44,340 nucleotides of DNA from Thalassolituus marinus (GCF_020320395.1 NZ_JAEDAH010000024.1:1-44340); one strand, 5' to 3'; numbered from the stretch's first letter, positions 35,024-44,319 are shown. Translations and numbers: made by a program. Notes: a model not told the origin generated them from the letters alone.

Positions 35024-37103
35024 AAACAACCACCTCGCGGAACATACCCATATCCATGTGGAACATCAGATGGCAGTGCCAGGCCCAGCGGCCCAGATCC
35101 TCCGGTGTGGTAAGGAAGCTGATGCGCTGCGCTGGCTGAACGGGAATGGTGTGGCGGCGCACCAGCAGTTCGCCGTCGGCAGATTCAAGATCACTCCACA
35201 TACCGTGCAGGTGCATCGGGTGGGTCATCATGGTGTCGTTGTGCAGAATCACGCGGATACGCTGGTTATGTTTCATTGCCACCGGTGTGCTGTTGCCGAA
35301 CTCCAGCCCGTCCAGCGACCAGCTGTAGCGCTCCATATTGCCGGTCAGGTGTAGCTCGATTTCTTTGGCTGGCACCCGTTTGTCGCTTAGTACCCCGTTT
35401 GCCGAACGCAGGTCGGCGAGGGTCAGCACTTTGTGTCCGGCCGGCCGCAAACCGCGGCCAGTCAGATTACGTAAGCCAACACCGGGGTCATCGAGGTTGG
35501 TGCGCGGTGTGTCGACGCGCATATCGACGCTGGCGCCGTATTCGCTGCGCGCGTGGCTGACCTTGCTGCTGGGTTTGGCCAACGGCTTCGGCGGTGTGGC
35601 GTGGCCCATGTTTGCGTGGTTCATGGCTTCGTGGTTCATCTTCGAATGATCCATGCCGTTCATACCACTCATACCAGCCATATCATGGTTCATGGCGGAG
35701 TGGTCCATGCCGTTCATGCCACTCATCGCGGTCATATCATGGTTCATGCCTGCATGATCCATTGCAGAATGATCCATGCCGTTCATGCCACTCATACCGG
35801 CCATATCGTGTTTCATAGTCGAATGGTCCATTGCTGCATGGTCCATTGCTGAATGGTCCATGCTGCCCATCATATCTTCCATGCTCAGCCATTCGACCGG
35901 ATCGTTTTCCGGCAGCGCTGCACTCATGCCTGCGGCGGTTGCCAGCGTACCGGCAGCATAGCCGGAGCGATCCATGGTCTGAGCGAACAGGGTGCAGGCG
36001 TCTTCGTTCGGCGTGACCAGTACATCGTAGGTTTCACCCGGGCCGAAGCGGAATTCATGTACTTCGACTGGCTTTACCGGCTGACCGTCAGCCGCCACCA
36101 CGGTCAGGGTCTGACCGGGAATGCGCACATCGTAGAAGGTGTTGCCGGCACTGTTAATAAAGCGCAGCTTCACGGTATCGCCGCGTTTAAACAGCCCGGT
36201 CCAGTTGCCGGCCGGTGTCGTGCCATTGAGCAGATAGGTCATCACTGCGGCTGAGGTGTCAGCCAGGTCGGTGGGGCTCATACGCATTTCATTCCACATC
36301 ACGCGCTTATGCCAGGCAGCCGCCAGCCCCTGCTGGCGCGCATCTGCAGTGAACTCCGGCACGGTGGGGTGGTTGTAGTTGTACATATCGCTGTGGCTTT
36401 TCAGCATGGCCAGCACACTCATCGGGTGTTCATCCGACCAGTCCGACAGCTGCACCACATAATCACGCTGATACGCCGGCATGCTGTGCTGAGCGTGGCT
36501 CATCATGCTGCTGTGGTTCATGGCGTTGTGGTTCATGCCATGGTCGTGGGCCATGGATTGATCCTGAGTCATGGCGTGATGCTGCGCGCGGGGCTCGACT
36601 ATTAAGGCACCGTACATGCCGGTCAGCTCCTGCATGCCGGAATGGGAGTGATACCAGTAGGTACCGCTCTGGCGCAGGGTGAACTGATAAGTAAAGGTTT
36701 CGCCCGGTGGAATACCATCGAAGCTGATACCCGGCACGCCATCCATGCGGTAATCGAGCAGGATGCCGTGCCAGTGAATGGACGTGGATTTGCTCAGGCG
36801 GTTGGTTACGCGGATGGTAACGGTGTCGCCTTCACGCAGGCGCAGGGTCGGTGCCGGAATTGAGCCGTTGATGGCCGTCGCTTTGCGCACATTACCGGTA
36901 AAGTTCACCAGCGTTTCTTCCACCACCAGATCAATCTCGGTGCCGCTGATAACCGGTGCCGTGCCATGGCCGGCAGCCTGCAGGCTGCGTGCATACAGCC
37001 AGTTCGGCATGGCGCTGAGCACGCCACCGGCGGCAAGCCCCTGGACAAAACGGCGGCGACTGACGCTGCTGTGTATGATCGATGCCTGAGATTTCGCTTT
37101 CAT
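35016..37103 (-). CDS. copA: Copper resistance multicopper oxidase CopA
   Basis: A 695-residue periplasmic oxidase with a Tat signal (S-R-R-R-F-V-Q-G near residue 15). Three cupredoxin domains carry the copper ligands: H-W-H-G, Y-W-Y-H-S-H-S-G, H-P-M-H-L-H-G and W-H-C-H-L-M-F-H-M-D-M-G-M. It oxidises Cu(I) or binds excess copper in the periplasm. Between the second and third domains lies a long Met/His-rich insert of repeated M-D-H-S and M-N-H motifs, likely a copper reservoir, preceded by another short M-N-H-N-A-M-N-H-S run near residue 190. It heads the copA-copB-DUF411 operon, divergent from copRS. The start at 37103 is chosen because AGGAAG lies upstream and the Tat signal fits. Confidence 0.96.
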   Translation of the reverse strand: MKAKSQASIIHSSVSRRRFVQGLAAGGVLSAMPNWLYARSLQAAGHGTAPVISGTEIDLVVEETLVNFTGNVRKATAINGSIPAPTLRLREGDTVTIRVTNRLSKSTSIHWHGILLDYRMDGVPGISFDGIPPGETFTYQFTLRQSGTYWYHSHSGMQELTGMYGALIVEPRAQHHAMTQDQSMAHDHGMNHNAMNHSSMMSHAQHSMPAYQRDYVVQLSDWSDEHPMSVLAMLKSHSDMYNYNHPTVPEFTADARQQGLAAAWHKRVMWNEMRMSPTDLADTSAAVMTYLLNGTTPAGNWTGLFKRGDTVKLRFINSAGNTFYDVRIPGQTLTVVAADGQPVKPVEVHEFRFGPGETYDVLVTPNEDACTLFAQTMDRSGYAAGTLATAAGMSAALPENDPVEWLSMEDMMGSMDHSAMDHAAMDHSTMKHDMAGMSGMNGMDHSAMDHAGMNHDMTAMSGMNGMDHSAMNHDMAGMSGMNGMDHSKMNHEAMNHANMGHATPPKPLAKPSSKVSHARSEYGASVDMRVDTPRTNLDDPGVGLRNLTGRGLRPAGHKVLTLADLRSANGVLSDKRVPAKEIELHLTGNMERYSWSLDGLEFGNSTPVAMKHNQRIRVILHNDTMMTHPMHLHGMWSDLESADGELLVRRHTIPVQPAQRISFLTTPEDLGRWAWHCHLMFHMDMGMFREVVVYE
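35640..35870. repeat. Tandem-like coding repeats of the CopA Met/His-rich insert
   Basis: The sequence T-G-(A/G)-T-C-C-A-T-G-C-C-G-T-T-C-A-T recurs at 35647, 35701 and 35770, spaced 54 and 69 bp, within a run that encodes repeated G-M-N-G-M-D-H-S and M-D-H-A units on the minus strand. Copy differences are mostly whole-codon, typical of in-frame expansion and contraction. Confidence 0.8.
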
Positions 37104-37170
37104 AAAATCCACTTCCTGACGTTATACCCCGAGTGTGCTCTGTGCTGACTGACAGTGGCATGACCCGAAC

Positions 37171-37189
37171 ATGACAAAAGCGTAATCTT
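37171..37189. promoter_or_regulatory. Candidate Cop box in the copA/copR divergent promoter region
   Basis: ATGACAAAAGCGTAATCTT lies in the 147-bp gap between copA and copR. It resembles the TGACA...GTAAT pattern of CopR/CusR-type operators in divergent copper promoters. Assignment is by position and partial resemblance only. Confidence 0.4.
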
Positions 37190-37250
37190 GCTGCCATTTA
37201 AGCGACAGCCGGTGTCAGCCATAATGACCATTCGGATTGAGGAGTGAACT

Positions 37251-37937
37251 ATGCGGCTGCTGGTGGTCGAGGACGAACAGAAAACCGGTGATTATCTGCG
37301 TCAGGGGCTGAGCGAAGCGGGTTTCAGCGTGCAGCTGGCACGCAATGGTCTGGATGGGCACCATCTGGCCATGACCGAAGACTTCGACCTGTTGCTGCTG
37401 GATGTCATGCTGCCGGATGTCGATGGCTGGCGCATTCTGCAGGCCCTGCGCGAGGCCGGCCGACAGACGCCAGTGCTGTTTCTGACCGCCCGTGACAGCG
37501 TCGAAGACCGGGTCAAAGGTCTGGAACTAGGCGCTGACGACTATCTGGTCAAACCCTTTGCTTTTGCCGAACTGCTGGCCCGGGTTCGCACTTTGTTGCG
37601 CCGTGGTGCGGTGCCGGTGCAGTCGGATCAGTTGCAGGTCGCTGACCTGAGTCTTGACCTGCTCAAGCGCCGGGTTAGCCGCGCTGGCCAGCGTATTACA
37701 CTCAGTCAGAAAGAATTTGCCTTGCTGGAGTTGCTGGTACGACGCCAGGGCGAGGTATTGCCGCGCTCGCTGATTGCCTCGCAGGTGTGGGATATGAATT
37801 TTGATTCTGACACCAATGTCATCGACGTTGCTATTCGCCGCCTGCGCGCCAAAATCGACGACGACTTCCCGACCAAGCTGATTCATACCGTGCGTGGTAT
37901 GGGCTACAAACTGGACAGCGATGATGATGGCCAGTAA
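37251..37937 (+). CDS. copR: Copper-responsive OmpR-family response regulator CopR/CusR
   Basis: A 228-residue regulator. The receiver domain starts [16 protein letters not shown], with phospho-acceptor D51 (L-L-D-V-M-L-P-D) and Lys in D-Y-L-V-K-P-F-A-F. The winged helix ends '[20 protein letters not shown]' followed by M-G-Y-K-L. The K-T-G-D-Y-L and [15 protein letters not shown] signatures are those of heavy-metal regulators (CopR, CusR, IrlR). A good GAGGAG ribosome-binding site precedes. It overlaps the kinase gene by 17 bp and is divergent from copA. Confidence 0.94.
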   Translation: MRLLVVEDEQKTGDYLRQGLSEAGFSVQLARNGLDGHHLAMTEDFDLLLLDVMLPDVDGWRILQALREAGRQTPVLFLTARDSVEDRVKGLELGADDYLVKPFAFAELLARVRTLLRRGAVPVQSDQLQVADLSLDLLKRRVSRAGQRITLSQKEFALLELLVRRQGEVLPRSLIASQVWDMNFDSDTNVIDVAIRRLRAKIDDDFPTKLIHTVRGMGYKLDSDDDGQ

Positions 37938-39291
37938 ACACCAGCCGATTTCCCTTACCCTGCGCGTGCTGCTGTTTGTCGGTGCGGCGATTGCGGCGGG
38001 TCTGATGCTGAACATCACCCTGATTGAGCGTTCGGTACGCCATCACTTTGCTGAGCAGGATGCCAGTGAGCTGCAGGCTATCGCCGACAGCCTGCTCAAT
38101 CTGTTACCACAGCAGGAAGCGGATCTGCACACCAGCCTGATGCCCTGGCTCAGTGGCCATCATGGCGTGGAACTGCAGTTAGAAGCTGCATCCGGCGAAC
38201 TGCTGTACCAGGCCAGCAGCGCGGGCTTTGCCGCCGCTGCGGCCGATATTGCGCCAGTCAGTCGCATCACCGCGGACAACCTGCGCACCTGGCAGGTGGG
38301 CGATCACACCTTTCGCGGCGCGGTAATGGAAGTCAGCGGTCAGCGTCTGACGCTGGCGGTGGATATGGGTTTTCATCTGCATTTCCTGCACAGTTTCCGC
38401 CATTCGCTGTGGCTGATTATGGCGGCTACGGCGCTGCTGACGCTGCTCGCCGCCGCCTACGCCATCTATCAGGGGCATATCCCGCTGCGTGGTTTCAGTC
38501 GTAACCTGCGCAGCACTCAGAGCAGTAATCTGGACAACCGTATCGACCCTGACAGTCTGCCACCGGAACTCAGTGATCTGGCTCTGTCGTTTAATGAAAT
38601 GGCGGCGCGCCTGCAATACAGTTTCGAACAGCTGTCGCATTTTTCCGCCGATATAGCCCACGAACTGCGCACACCCCTGACCAACCTGATGACCCAGATC
38701 CAGGTCACCCTGAGTAAGCCGCGGGAGCCGTCGACCTATCATGAATTGCTCTACTCCAGCCTCGAAGAACTGGAACGGTTGAGCAAAATGGTGGGTGACA
38801 TGTTGTGGCTGGCAAAAAGTGATAACCGTTTACTGGCGCTGCAACGCCAGTCGCTGGATCTCGCCGACGAAGTGCAGGAGCTGTTTGAATTCTTTGAGGC
38901 TCTGGCAGCAGAGCAGGGTGTTACGCTGGCGCTGCACGGGGCCGCTCAGGTCGCAGCGGATCGTCATTTACTGCGCCGCGCACTGTCCAATCTGCTGTCC
39001 AATGCTCTGCGCTACACACCGGCCGGTGGCTGTATCAGCGTCGTGCTGGAAGAAAGTACAGAGGGCAGGGTCAGAATCAGCGTCAGTAATCCTGGTGAGG
39101 TCATTGCCGCCGAGCACCTGGATAAGCTGTTTGACCGTTTCTATCGTGCCGACCCGTCGCGTCAGCGCCAGTCGGAAGGAGCCGGCCTGGGGTTAGCCAT
39201 TGTGCGGGCAGTGGTGGATGCCCACGGCGGAAAGGTGGGGGTGACCTCCGACGCGCAGGCCACCCGTTTCACTATCGAACTTAGTCGCTGA
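37921..39291 (+). CDS. copS: Heavy-metal sensor histidine kinase CopS/CusS
   Basis: A 456-residue inner-membrane kinase. TM1 is about 12-32, a periplasmic sensor of about 130 residues follows, then TM2 about 162-183, HAMP, the H-box '[20 protein letters not shown]' with H247, N-box [10 protein letters not shown], and G boxes. The H-box variant and [10 protein letters not shown] are typical of CusS/CopS/IrlS. Periplasmic His pairs (S-G-H-H-G, and F-H-L-H-F-L-H near TM2) could bind copper. Translation starts in a run of three ATG codons overlapping the copR end. Its last 11 bp overlap the end of the convergent beta-propeller gene. Confidence 0.92.
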   Translation: MMMASKHQPISLTLRVLLFVGAAIAAGLMLNITLIERSVRHHFAEQDASELQAIADSLLNLLPQQEADLHTSLMPWLSGHHGVELQLEAASGELLYQASSAGFAAAAADIAPVSRITADNLRTWQVGDHTFRGAVMEVSGQRLTLAVDMGFHLHFLHSFRHSLWLIMAATALLTLLAAAYAIYQGHIPLRGFSRNLRSTQSSNLDNRIDPDSLPPELSDLALSFNEMAARLQYSFEQLSHFSADIAHELRTPLTNLMTQIQVTLSKPREPSTYHELLYSSLEELERLSKMVGDMLWLAKSDNRLLALQRQSLDLADEVQELFEFFEALAAEQGVTLALHGAAQVAADRHLLRRALSNLLSNALRYTPAGGCISVVLEESTEGRVRISVSNPGEVIAAEHLDKLFDRFYRADPSRQRQSEGAGLGLAIVRAVVDAHGGKVGVTSDAQATRFTIELSR

Positions 39292-40603
39292 CGATACGGT
39301 CGGCAGGCTGCTCGATGATCAGATGCCCGGTGCGGATGCGCTGTGGGTGATCACCGACCGGGAAGCTGGCAATCTCGCGCGCTTCATCGAAGGAAATCAC
39401 CGATACCCGATCCTGTTCGCTGACCGATACATAGCAGTTTTTGCCATCGGCACTTTCGGTGGACCAGTAAGGCTTGGCACCCAGCGGGTGCTCGGACAGC
39501 TGTACCGTCTGATACTCGAAGGTTTCACGGTCGACGATGGCAGCATAGCCGGACATAGTGCCCGCCACGCACAGCTTGGTGCCCGCACTGTTCATCGCCA
39601 GACCGTGGTGAGCGGAGTTGAGCTGGTAGTCACGCGTGCTCATGGCCTGAATTTCTTCCGGTACCGGCAGCTCAATACGACGGGTGATCTTCTGTTGCTC
39701 AACATCGTATTCAAAGAAGCCGTGGTAGAAGGAAATCTGCAGGTAAACAAACTTACCGTCCGGCGCTACCGCCATCGGACGTACGGCACTGTCGACCCAG
39801 GGGAAACCGAACTCTTCCAGCTTGTCGGCCATGTCGACGCGCTGCAGGATTTCATAGCTGTGGGCATCAACGATCTGGAAGTAACGATCGCCTTTAATCC
39901 AGTCCAGCCATGAGGTCGTGAACGGTACATACACCTTGCCGATGCTGGCGTGGTAGATCAGTTTGCCATCGCGCGAATAGGTGTTTTCATGGGGTTGATC
40001 GCCGGACTCAAAACCGCCAATGATCTCGCCGTTTTCGGTGTCGATGGCGTGCACCTTACCGGCGGTAGAAGCCGATACCAGGAATACCTTGCCGTCTGGC
40101 GAAATGGCGGAGTGGTCAGAGCGGGAGCCTTCCACCGGCGTACGCCATTTGATCTCGCCGCTGTTTACATCCAACGCAATCACATCGGCAAAGCTCGGGC
40201 GCGAGATAAACAGATAGCGGCCATCGTTGGATGGGAACATATCGTCCACCATCTGGTGATTACCTTCGCCAATCACTTCCTTGATAAAGGTCGACACAAT
40301 CCAGCGTTTGATGCTGCTGCTCAGCTCTTCAAGACGCTGTTCTTTGTCCGGCACCGCGTTCAGTTTTTTGATGCGTTTGAAGGTATGCGGATCGTAGATA
40401 TCAATGGTGCCATCCCAGTTGTTACCAACCACTACCACTTCGCGGGCATCGGCCGGAACATCGCGACGGCTGTGCAGGGTGGATTCAGTAACGGCATCGG
40501 TTACCTGCGGTGCCACGGTAGGGTTCACGGGGGTGTCGTCGGCTAGCGCTGTCGCGGAGCCTGTTGCCAGCGCGATGGCGGCAACCAGAGTGCGTAATGT
40601 CAT
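39281..40603 (-). CDS. Exported YncE/YVTN-type beta-propeller protein
   Basis: A 440-residue protein with a signal peptide (1-21, A-L-A). The mature part has repeated propeller blades of the type '[20 protein letters not shown]', [11 protein letters not shown], '[20 protein letters not shown]', A-P-D-G-K-F-V-Y-L and [11 protein letters not shown] long helical insertion follows the first blade. I see no catalytic motif or heme-binding CxxCH. A link to copper homeostasis is suggested only by its convergent 11-bp overlap with copS. The start at 40603 fits the signal peptide. Confidence 0.82.
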   Translation of the reverse strand: MTLRTLVAAIALATGSATALADDTPVNPTVAPQVTDAVTESTLHSRRDVPADAREVVVVGNNWDGTIDIYDPHTFKRIKKLNAVPDKEQRLEELSSSIKRWIVSTFIKEVIGEGNHQMVDDMFPSNDGRYLFISRPSFADVIALDVNSGEIKWRTPVEGSRSDHSAISPDGKVFLVSASTAGKVHAIDTENGEIIGGFESGDQPHENTYSRDGKLIYHASIGKVYVPFTTSWLDWIKGDRYFQIVDAHSYEILQRVDMADKLEEFGFPWVDSAVRPMAVAPDGKFVYLQISFYHGFFEYDVEQQKITRRIELPVPEEIQAMSTRDYQLNSAHHGLAMNSAGTKLCVAGTMSGYAAIVDRETFEYQTVQLSEHPLGAKPYWSTESADGKNCYVSVSEQDRVSVISFDEAREIASFPVGDHPQRIRTGHLIIEQPADRIVSD

Positions 40604-40671
40604 AGTACCTGACCTGTCGTTTTTATCGTTATCAGGCGGCACTATACCCGAGTGCTGTGTCGGCGTAGCGA

Positions 40672-40702
40672 CCCCTGCGGCCAGATTGTTTGACCGCAGA
40701 GG
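40672..40702 (-). terminator. Hairpin between the lipase and beta-propeller genes
   Basis: CCCCTGCGG (40672-40680) can pair with CCGCAGAGG (40694-40702), a 9-bp stem with one wobble and a 13-base loop, 11 bp past the lipase stop. No T run follows, so termination is uncertain. Confidence 0.35.
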
Positions 40703-40712
40703 ACAGGATCCG

Positions 40713-41573
40713 TCAGTTCAGTGACAGACCAAACAGGCTGATTTCCATTTTATACGGCACCTCAACCGGCGCGGTTTGCAGCGTCTGAATGCGGCTCATG
40801 TAGGTATCCATTTTATGCGCTTCGAGATTGTCGGCATCCGGCAGGGCACTCATGATTTTGGTAGCGCGCAGCATCGCTTTTACCCCGGAGGTTTGTGAGT
40901 ACTGGCCTTCGCCCAGCAGAATAACTTCCTCACCCATGTGCCAGTAGATATCCATATCCTTGATCTGCAGCGGGCTGAGAGGTGGTACTAACGGCACAAT
41001 GTCTTTCGGCGTGACCACGCGGGTCAGGGGAATATCATCGAACACTCCGGCACCGGTAACGTTGGTGACCTTCGGCTGACCAAAGGTAATCACCTGCGCA
41101 GGCGTACGTTGCTCCTGTTCTAAGAACATCGCCACAATGACTGCAATGGCGCCGCCCAGGCTGTGACCGGTAACGGTAATCGGCTTGCTGCTATCCAGAT
41201 GCGGTTTTACATCGGCATACACCGCCGCCGCACTGGTTTTAAAACCCTTGTGCAGGGTAATACCCAGTTGCTCATCCGGCTGAAACTCGATATCCAGATC
41301 GACCATGGCGTTGGTCAGATTGGCAGTACCGCGCACGGCAATGGTCTGCATATCGTCCGTTGAACTGAGGAAGTAGCTCACCTGAGACTCAGCCATAACC
41401 GCCTGATGCACCAGCGTTTGCCCCTGACTTTTCAGCTGGTCTTCCAGTTCCGTTTCCGGCAGGTAGGTATCAGCCGCCAGTTGGCCGTAGCTCTGGATGG
41501 TGGCGAAGTCGGTGGCGGCAAATGTGAGGCTGCTGAACAGAAGGCTCAGCAGAATGAATACACGAGAGTTCAT
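40713..41573 (-). CDS. Exported class 3 lipase family protein
   Basis: A 286-residue protein with a signal peptide (1-19, F-A-A). The alpha/beta-hydrolase of the fungal lipase (class 3) type shows the oxyanion region '[20 protein letters not shown]', the nucleophile elbow T-G-H-S-L-G-G-A (Ser138), [10 protein letters not shown], and the Asp block [13 protein letters not shown]; the catalytic His is probably in D-I-Y-W-H-M-G-E-E. It is predicted to hydrolyse glycerolipids in the periplasm or outside. Monocistronic. Its start faces the start-less open frame at 41635. Confidence 0.9.
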   Translation of the reverse strand: MNSRVFILLSLLFSSLTFAATDFATIQSYGQLAADTYLPETELEDQLKSQGQTLVHQAVMAESQVSYFLSSTDDMQTIAVRGTANLTNAMVDLDIEFQPDEQLGITLHKGFKTSAAAVYADVKPHLDSSKPITVTGHSLGGAIAVIVAMFLEQEQRTPAQVITFGQPKVTNVTGAGVFDDIPLTRVVTPKDIVPLVPPLSPLQIKDMDIYWHMGEEVILLGEGQYSQTSGVKAMLRATKIMSALPDADNLEAHKMDTYMSRIQTLQTAPVEVPYKMEISLFGLSLN

Positions 41574-41634
41574 GGTTATCTTCTGTGGCGAGGTAATGGG
41601 CGAAACGGTTTATAAGGGACTTTGCAGCGTTTGA

Positions 41635-42108
41635 AAAGTTCGCTTCACGCCAGTCTGGGTTACCTACAAGTCCTTTTCACTCTCTTGGGAAATTCCTGCT
41701 TTCATTAATAACGTCATTAGTGCTTCTTTTGGCTCTCCTGGCTCTGATGAAAATGACAGCAAACACGCTATTGCTGCTCTCGTTTCTTCCGGCGCTGGCG
41801 GCGTCGGCGGCGCTTTAGTTCGACCCGGCGGCGGCAATGACGATAAAGAAAACACTAATAACCTCAAAGAGGACGACAAGAAAAAGAACAAGGGCGAAGA
41901 TCAGGGCGACAAGGACGATAACTCCGCTTCTAACCCTGCCAGCCCTGCCAATGCAGGCAAAGACCCTAAGCAGGACAATGACAACGATTTGCCTGCCCCT
42001 GGCAACCAGGGGGAGGATGAAGGGAAGGACAGTGACAACGCTTTGCCTGCCCCTGGCAAGCAGGGGGAGGATAAGAGTACGAAGGATAGTGGAAAGGCTG
42101 GCGATTAA
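41635..42108 (+). pseudogene. Open frame without a start codon, acidic low-complexity C-terminus
   Basis: This plus frame is open for 157 codons after a TGA at 41632 and ends TAA at 42106-42108, but has no ATG, GTG or TTG before codon 110 or so. Its second half encodes a secreted-looking charged tail (G-G-G-N-D-D-K-E-N-T-N-N, then repeats of L-P-A-P-G-(N/K)-Q-G-E-D). The overlapping +2 frame contains a signal-peptide-like segment, M-K-M-T-A-N-T-L-L-L-L-S-F-L-P-A-L-A-A-S-A-A, that stops at 41816 just where the acidic frame becomes protein-like. A frameshift in the GGCGGC-rich tract near 41800 would join them into a small exported acidic protein. It may be a frameshifted gene or a 5'-truncated remnant. 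No homologue recognised. It accounts for the 531-bp gap between flanking genes. Confidence 0.4.
41988..42072. repeat. Two-copy 54-nt coding repeat
   Basis: TTTGCCTGCCCCTGGCAA followed by a near-identical CAGGGGGAGGAT stretch starts at 41988 and again at 42042. The period of 54 nt is a multiple of three, supporting past coding in the frame that ends at 42108. Confidence 0.75.
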
Positions 42109-43001
42109 AGCATAACTTCCTGCGGGCAGAAGGAGTGGGGGGCATCCCAAAACGCCGCAACTGTATTGGCAGTGTAATATTTGGATGGCTCCATACGGTT
42201 AATATGCCAGCCCGCATCCCGCGCTATCCGGCCTGCCGCATGAAAGTCGTCAACCCGGATGGCCGGATTTTCCTTCAACATCGCCTTAAACAAAGGCACT
42301 GTATGGGTTGCCTCAAGGTACGCCGCATTCTCCTTCCACCACGCCAGACGCTCCGCTTCCCAATCATGCTGCAAGCGCAGATCGCCTTCTTCCGCTCCTT
42401 CCAGCTGCGCTATCCACTCGTTATGCGCCTTCACTTCTCGTACCACAACCTCTACTAAACGTGGGTCGCGCAGCTGCGGGTACTCATCTGAACCAAAGGT
42501 CAGCGCTTCCAGTACCTTGCCCTGAAAGGCATTCAGCTTCTTGGTGATCTTGGCAAAGGTGTAAAACTCCGCTCGCACCATCAGCTTGAGGTTGATCAAT
42601 CGCATTTCTTCCCGGTTAAGAGCACGCGCAGGGGTCCGATAAAGACCCATTCGCAGGGAGTCCAGCCAGTGATAACCGCCACAACCGCGCAGGCCCTGTT
42701 CATACGGTGCGCCGCACAACTCCAGCAGGTACAGCTTAAAGCTGAACTCGCGCAGGCCCTCGTTACCCGGCTCAGCAGAGCGGGCTGCAAGGTACTTGAT
42801 GGTATCCAGCTGTTCATCGGAAAAGGCTTTCTGGAACTGGTATTTCTCATTGGCCTGGGTCAGTGCTTGCTGAAGCTGTTGCGCCTTTTGGCGAGCGTTG
42901 TCAGCGGCGCGAGCATGACGTTTGGCGGCATCCTGAGCATCACGCAGCCAGCGGCGCTGGTTCTGGATTTCGCTTTGCAGGTTGGCGATCTGGAATGACA
43001 T
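42105..43001 (-). CDS. Hypothetical protein with N-terminal coiled coil
   Basis: A 298-residue cytoplasmic protein I do not recognise. Residues 1-60 are a strong coiled coil rich in Gln, Ala and Arg ('LQSEIQNQRRWLRDAQDAAK'). The rest is helical, with a Cys-containing segment (L-L-E-L-C-G-A-P-Y-E-Q-G-L-R-G-C-G-G-Y-H-W), Trp-rich helices (H-D-W-E-A-E-R-L-A-W-W-K-E-N) and a C-terminus F-C-P-Q-E-V-M-L. A good AGGGAAG site precedes the ATG. It lies 80 bp downstream of the rhuM-type gene on the same strand and could be co-transcribed with it. Its stop overlaps the convergent start-less frame. Confidence 0.7.
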   Translation of the reverse strand: MSFQIANLQSEIQNQRRWLRDAQDAAKRHARAADNARQKAQQLQQALTQANEKYQFQKAFSDEQLDTIKYLAARSAEPGNEGLREFSFKLYLLELCGAPYEQGLRGCGGYHWLDSLRMGLYRTPARALNREEMRLINLKLMVRAEFYTFAKITKKLNAFQGKVLEALTFGSDEYPQLRDPRLVEVVVREVKAHNEWIAQLEGAEEGDLRLQHDWEAERLAWWKENAAYLEATHTVPLFKAMLKENPAIRVDDFHAAGRIARDAGWHINRMEPSKYYTANTVAAFWDAPHSFCPQEVML

Positions 43002-43081
43002 GAAACTTCCCTGTGTGTCCGAGCTGATGCTGTTAACTTTATCAGGTTGGTGCTGATTAGGCAGCAGGCTAACCCGCTGGG

Positions 43082-44143
43082 TTATTTCTTCTCAGGCGGG
43101 GTCCACTGAACAAGATCGGAAATATACTGCTCACCTTGCTGCTCTTTAATTCGACGTCTTTCTTCAGAGAAGCGGTCATACTCTGTTTGGGCTTTCAGGT
43201 CGGCCTGTTTCTTACTAATGGTGCCTGTACCTTCGAGAACATCACGATCGTTAAATTGCAGAAACTGATCGAGTTTGTCTTGCCAGTCGTTCAGAAAAAC
43301 CTGCTGACGACGGCTTGCCTGATCTTCGGCAAAATCCAGCCACATCACCACAATCCGGTTGAGTTCTTTGATTTCGCTTTCGCTCAGATAGTTTTTGGCG
43401 GTGGTCACGTCACCTTTGCGTACGTCGCTACCCTTAAAGGTGGTTAGCCCCATATTGGGTTTTGATGCATCGGCACGTTGGTAGATGAGCTCTGGTGCTG
43501 TTCGTCCGGAGCAGGCGTAATGCAGCTTGTTCTGAATTGTCTGGAAGAAGCGGGTCGTGTCTTTCAACGATGGTTCGTAATCGGCTGCCAGTGCAAAAAT
43601 CTCACGCACACGCAGATACATTCGCCGTTCGCTGGCACGGATATCTCGTATGCGTTCCAGCAGTTCATCAAAGTAATCAGGAACGATGGAATTAGCGACC
43701 GGCGGATTCTTCAGCCGTTCGTCATCCATGACAAAGCCTTTAACCAGGTATTCCTGAAGCGTTCGGGTTGCCCATTTACGGAACTGGGTGCCACGGGTAG
43801 AGCGGACGCGATAACCGACGGCCAGAATCATGGGCAGGCTGAAGTACTGCACGTTGTATGTTTTGCCATCGGCGGCAGTTGTTCGGTAAAACCGAACAAC
43901 TGAATCTTCGGATAACTCACCGTCTTCAAAGATGTTCTTGATGTGCTCGCTGATGGTTGCTTTTGCCTTGCCATACAGATCACAGATCATCGCCTGCGAC
44001 AGCCACAGGGTGTCACCTTCAAAGCGGCATTCGATCCGTACCCGGCCGTCATCGGAGGCGAACAGCAGAAATTCACCGTTTGGTGCTTGTGGCTGTGGCT
44101 TTGAATTAAAGTTTGATAATAAATCTTCTATTTTTGAATGCAT
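43082..44143 (-). CDS. RhuM-family protein
   Basis: A 353-residue protein with the RhuM core: 'IECRFEGDTLWLSQAMICDL', I-S-E-H-I-K-N-I-F-E-D-G-E-L, S-V-V-R-F-Y-R-T-T-A-A-D-G-K-T-Y-N-V, 'YFSLPMILAVGYRVRSTRGT' followed by Q-F-R-K-W-A-T, L-K-N-P-P and L-H-Y-A-C-S-G-R-T-A-P-E-L-I. RhuM was named from a Salmonella pathogenicity island; relatives are scattered in mobile and defence regions and share the N-terminal Bro/antirepressor-like architecture, suggesting DNA binding. The biochemical role is unknown. The ATG at 44143 has no strong ribosome-binding site; an in-frame TTG at 44152 is possible. AT-rich repeated motifs overlap its start. Confidence 0.88.
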   Translation of the reverse strand: MHSKIEDLLSNFNSKPQPQAPNGEFLLFASDDGRVRIECRFEGDTLWLSQAMICDLYGKAKATISEHIKNIFEDGELSEDSVVRFYRTTAADGKTYNVQYFSLPMILAVGYRVRSTRGTQFRKWATRTLQEYLVKGFVMDDERLKNPPVANSIVPDYFDELLERIRDIRASERRMYLRVREIFALAADYEPSLKDTTRFFQTIQNKLHYACSGRTAPELIYQRADASKPNMGLTTFKGSDVRKGDVTTAKNYLSESEIKELNRIVVMWLDFAEDQASRRQQVFLNDWQDKLDQFLQFNDRDVLEGTGTISKKQADLKAQTEYDRFSEERRRIKEQQGEQYISDLVQWTPPEKK

Positions 44144-44226
44144 TATGATCAACTTTTAAATAAAGTTTGATTAAAAACTAGGGAGTGTTAGGTAGAACTC
44201 TAGTTTTATCGAAAATATAGTTTGAT
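44110..44226. promoter_or_regulatory. Three AGTTTGAT repeats at 54-55 bp spacing plus a palindrome at the rhuM start
   Basis: AGTTTGAT occurs at 44110, 44164 and 44219 in the same orientation. Around the middle copy an imperfect palindrome runs from ATCAACTTTT (44148-44157) to AAAGTTTGAT (44162-44171), just upstream of the start codon. This is an operator-like layout that could allow autorepression. Confidence 0.45.
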
Positions 44227-44297
44227 ACAAAAGTGGGTTTATGTTTAGTTCTCATTGAGCCTGTAAATAAATCTGTGTAACTGCCCACCCCATTACA

Positions 44298-44319
44298 GGT
44301 GACCGTTCAGGCGGTCACC
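44298..44319. repeat. Hairpin GGTGACCG...CGGTCACC near the right edge
   Basis: A perfect 8-bp inverted repeat with a 6-base centre lies in the AT-rich non-coding DNA upstream of the RhuM gene. No T run accompanies it. It could be part of a terminator, an operator or an element end outside the window. Confidence 0.4.

Noticed and set aside
35553-35852. Plus-strand His/Met-like open frames opposite the CopA repeat
   Set aside because: Products of the repetitive minus-strand coding DNA read in reverse.
35640-35870. CRISPR-like array
   Set aside because: The repeats are in-frame coding repeats of CopA with unequal spacing and no unique spacers.
41815-42150. 111-codon hydrophobic minus-strand open frame
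   Set aside because: It is the reverse of the Asp/Lys-rich repeat-containing plus frame; reversed GAC/GAT and AAG/AAA codons give apparent Val/Ile/Leu/Phe runs without a real membrane-protein pattern.
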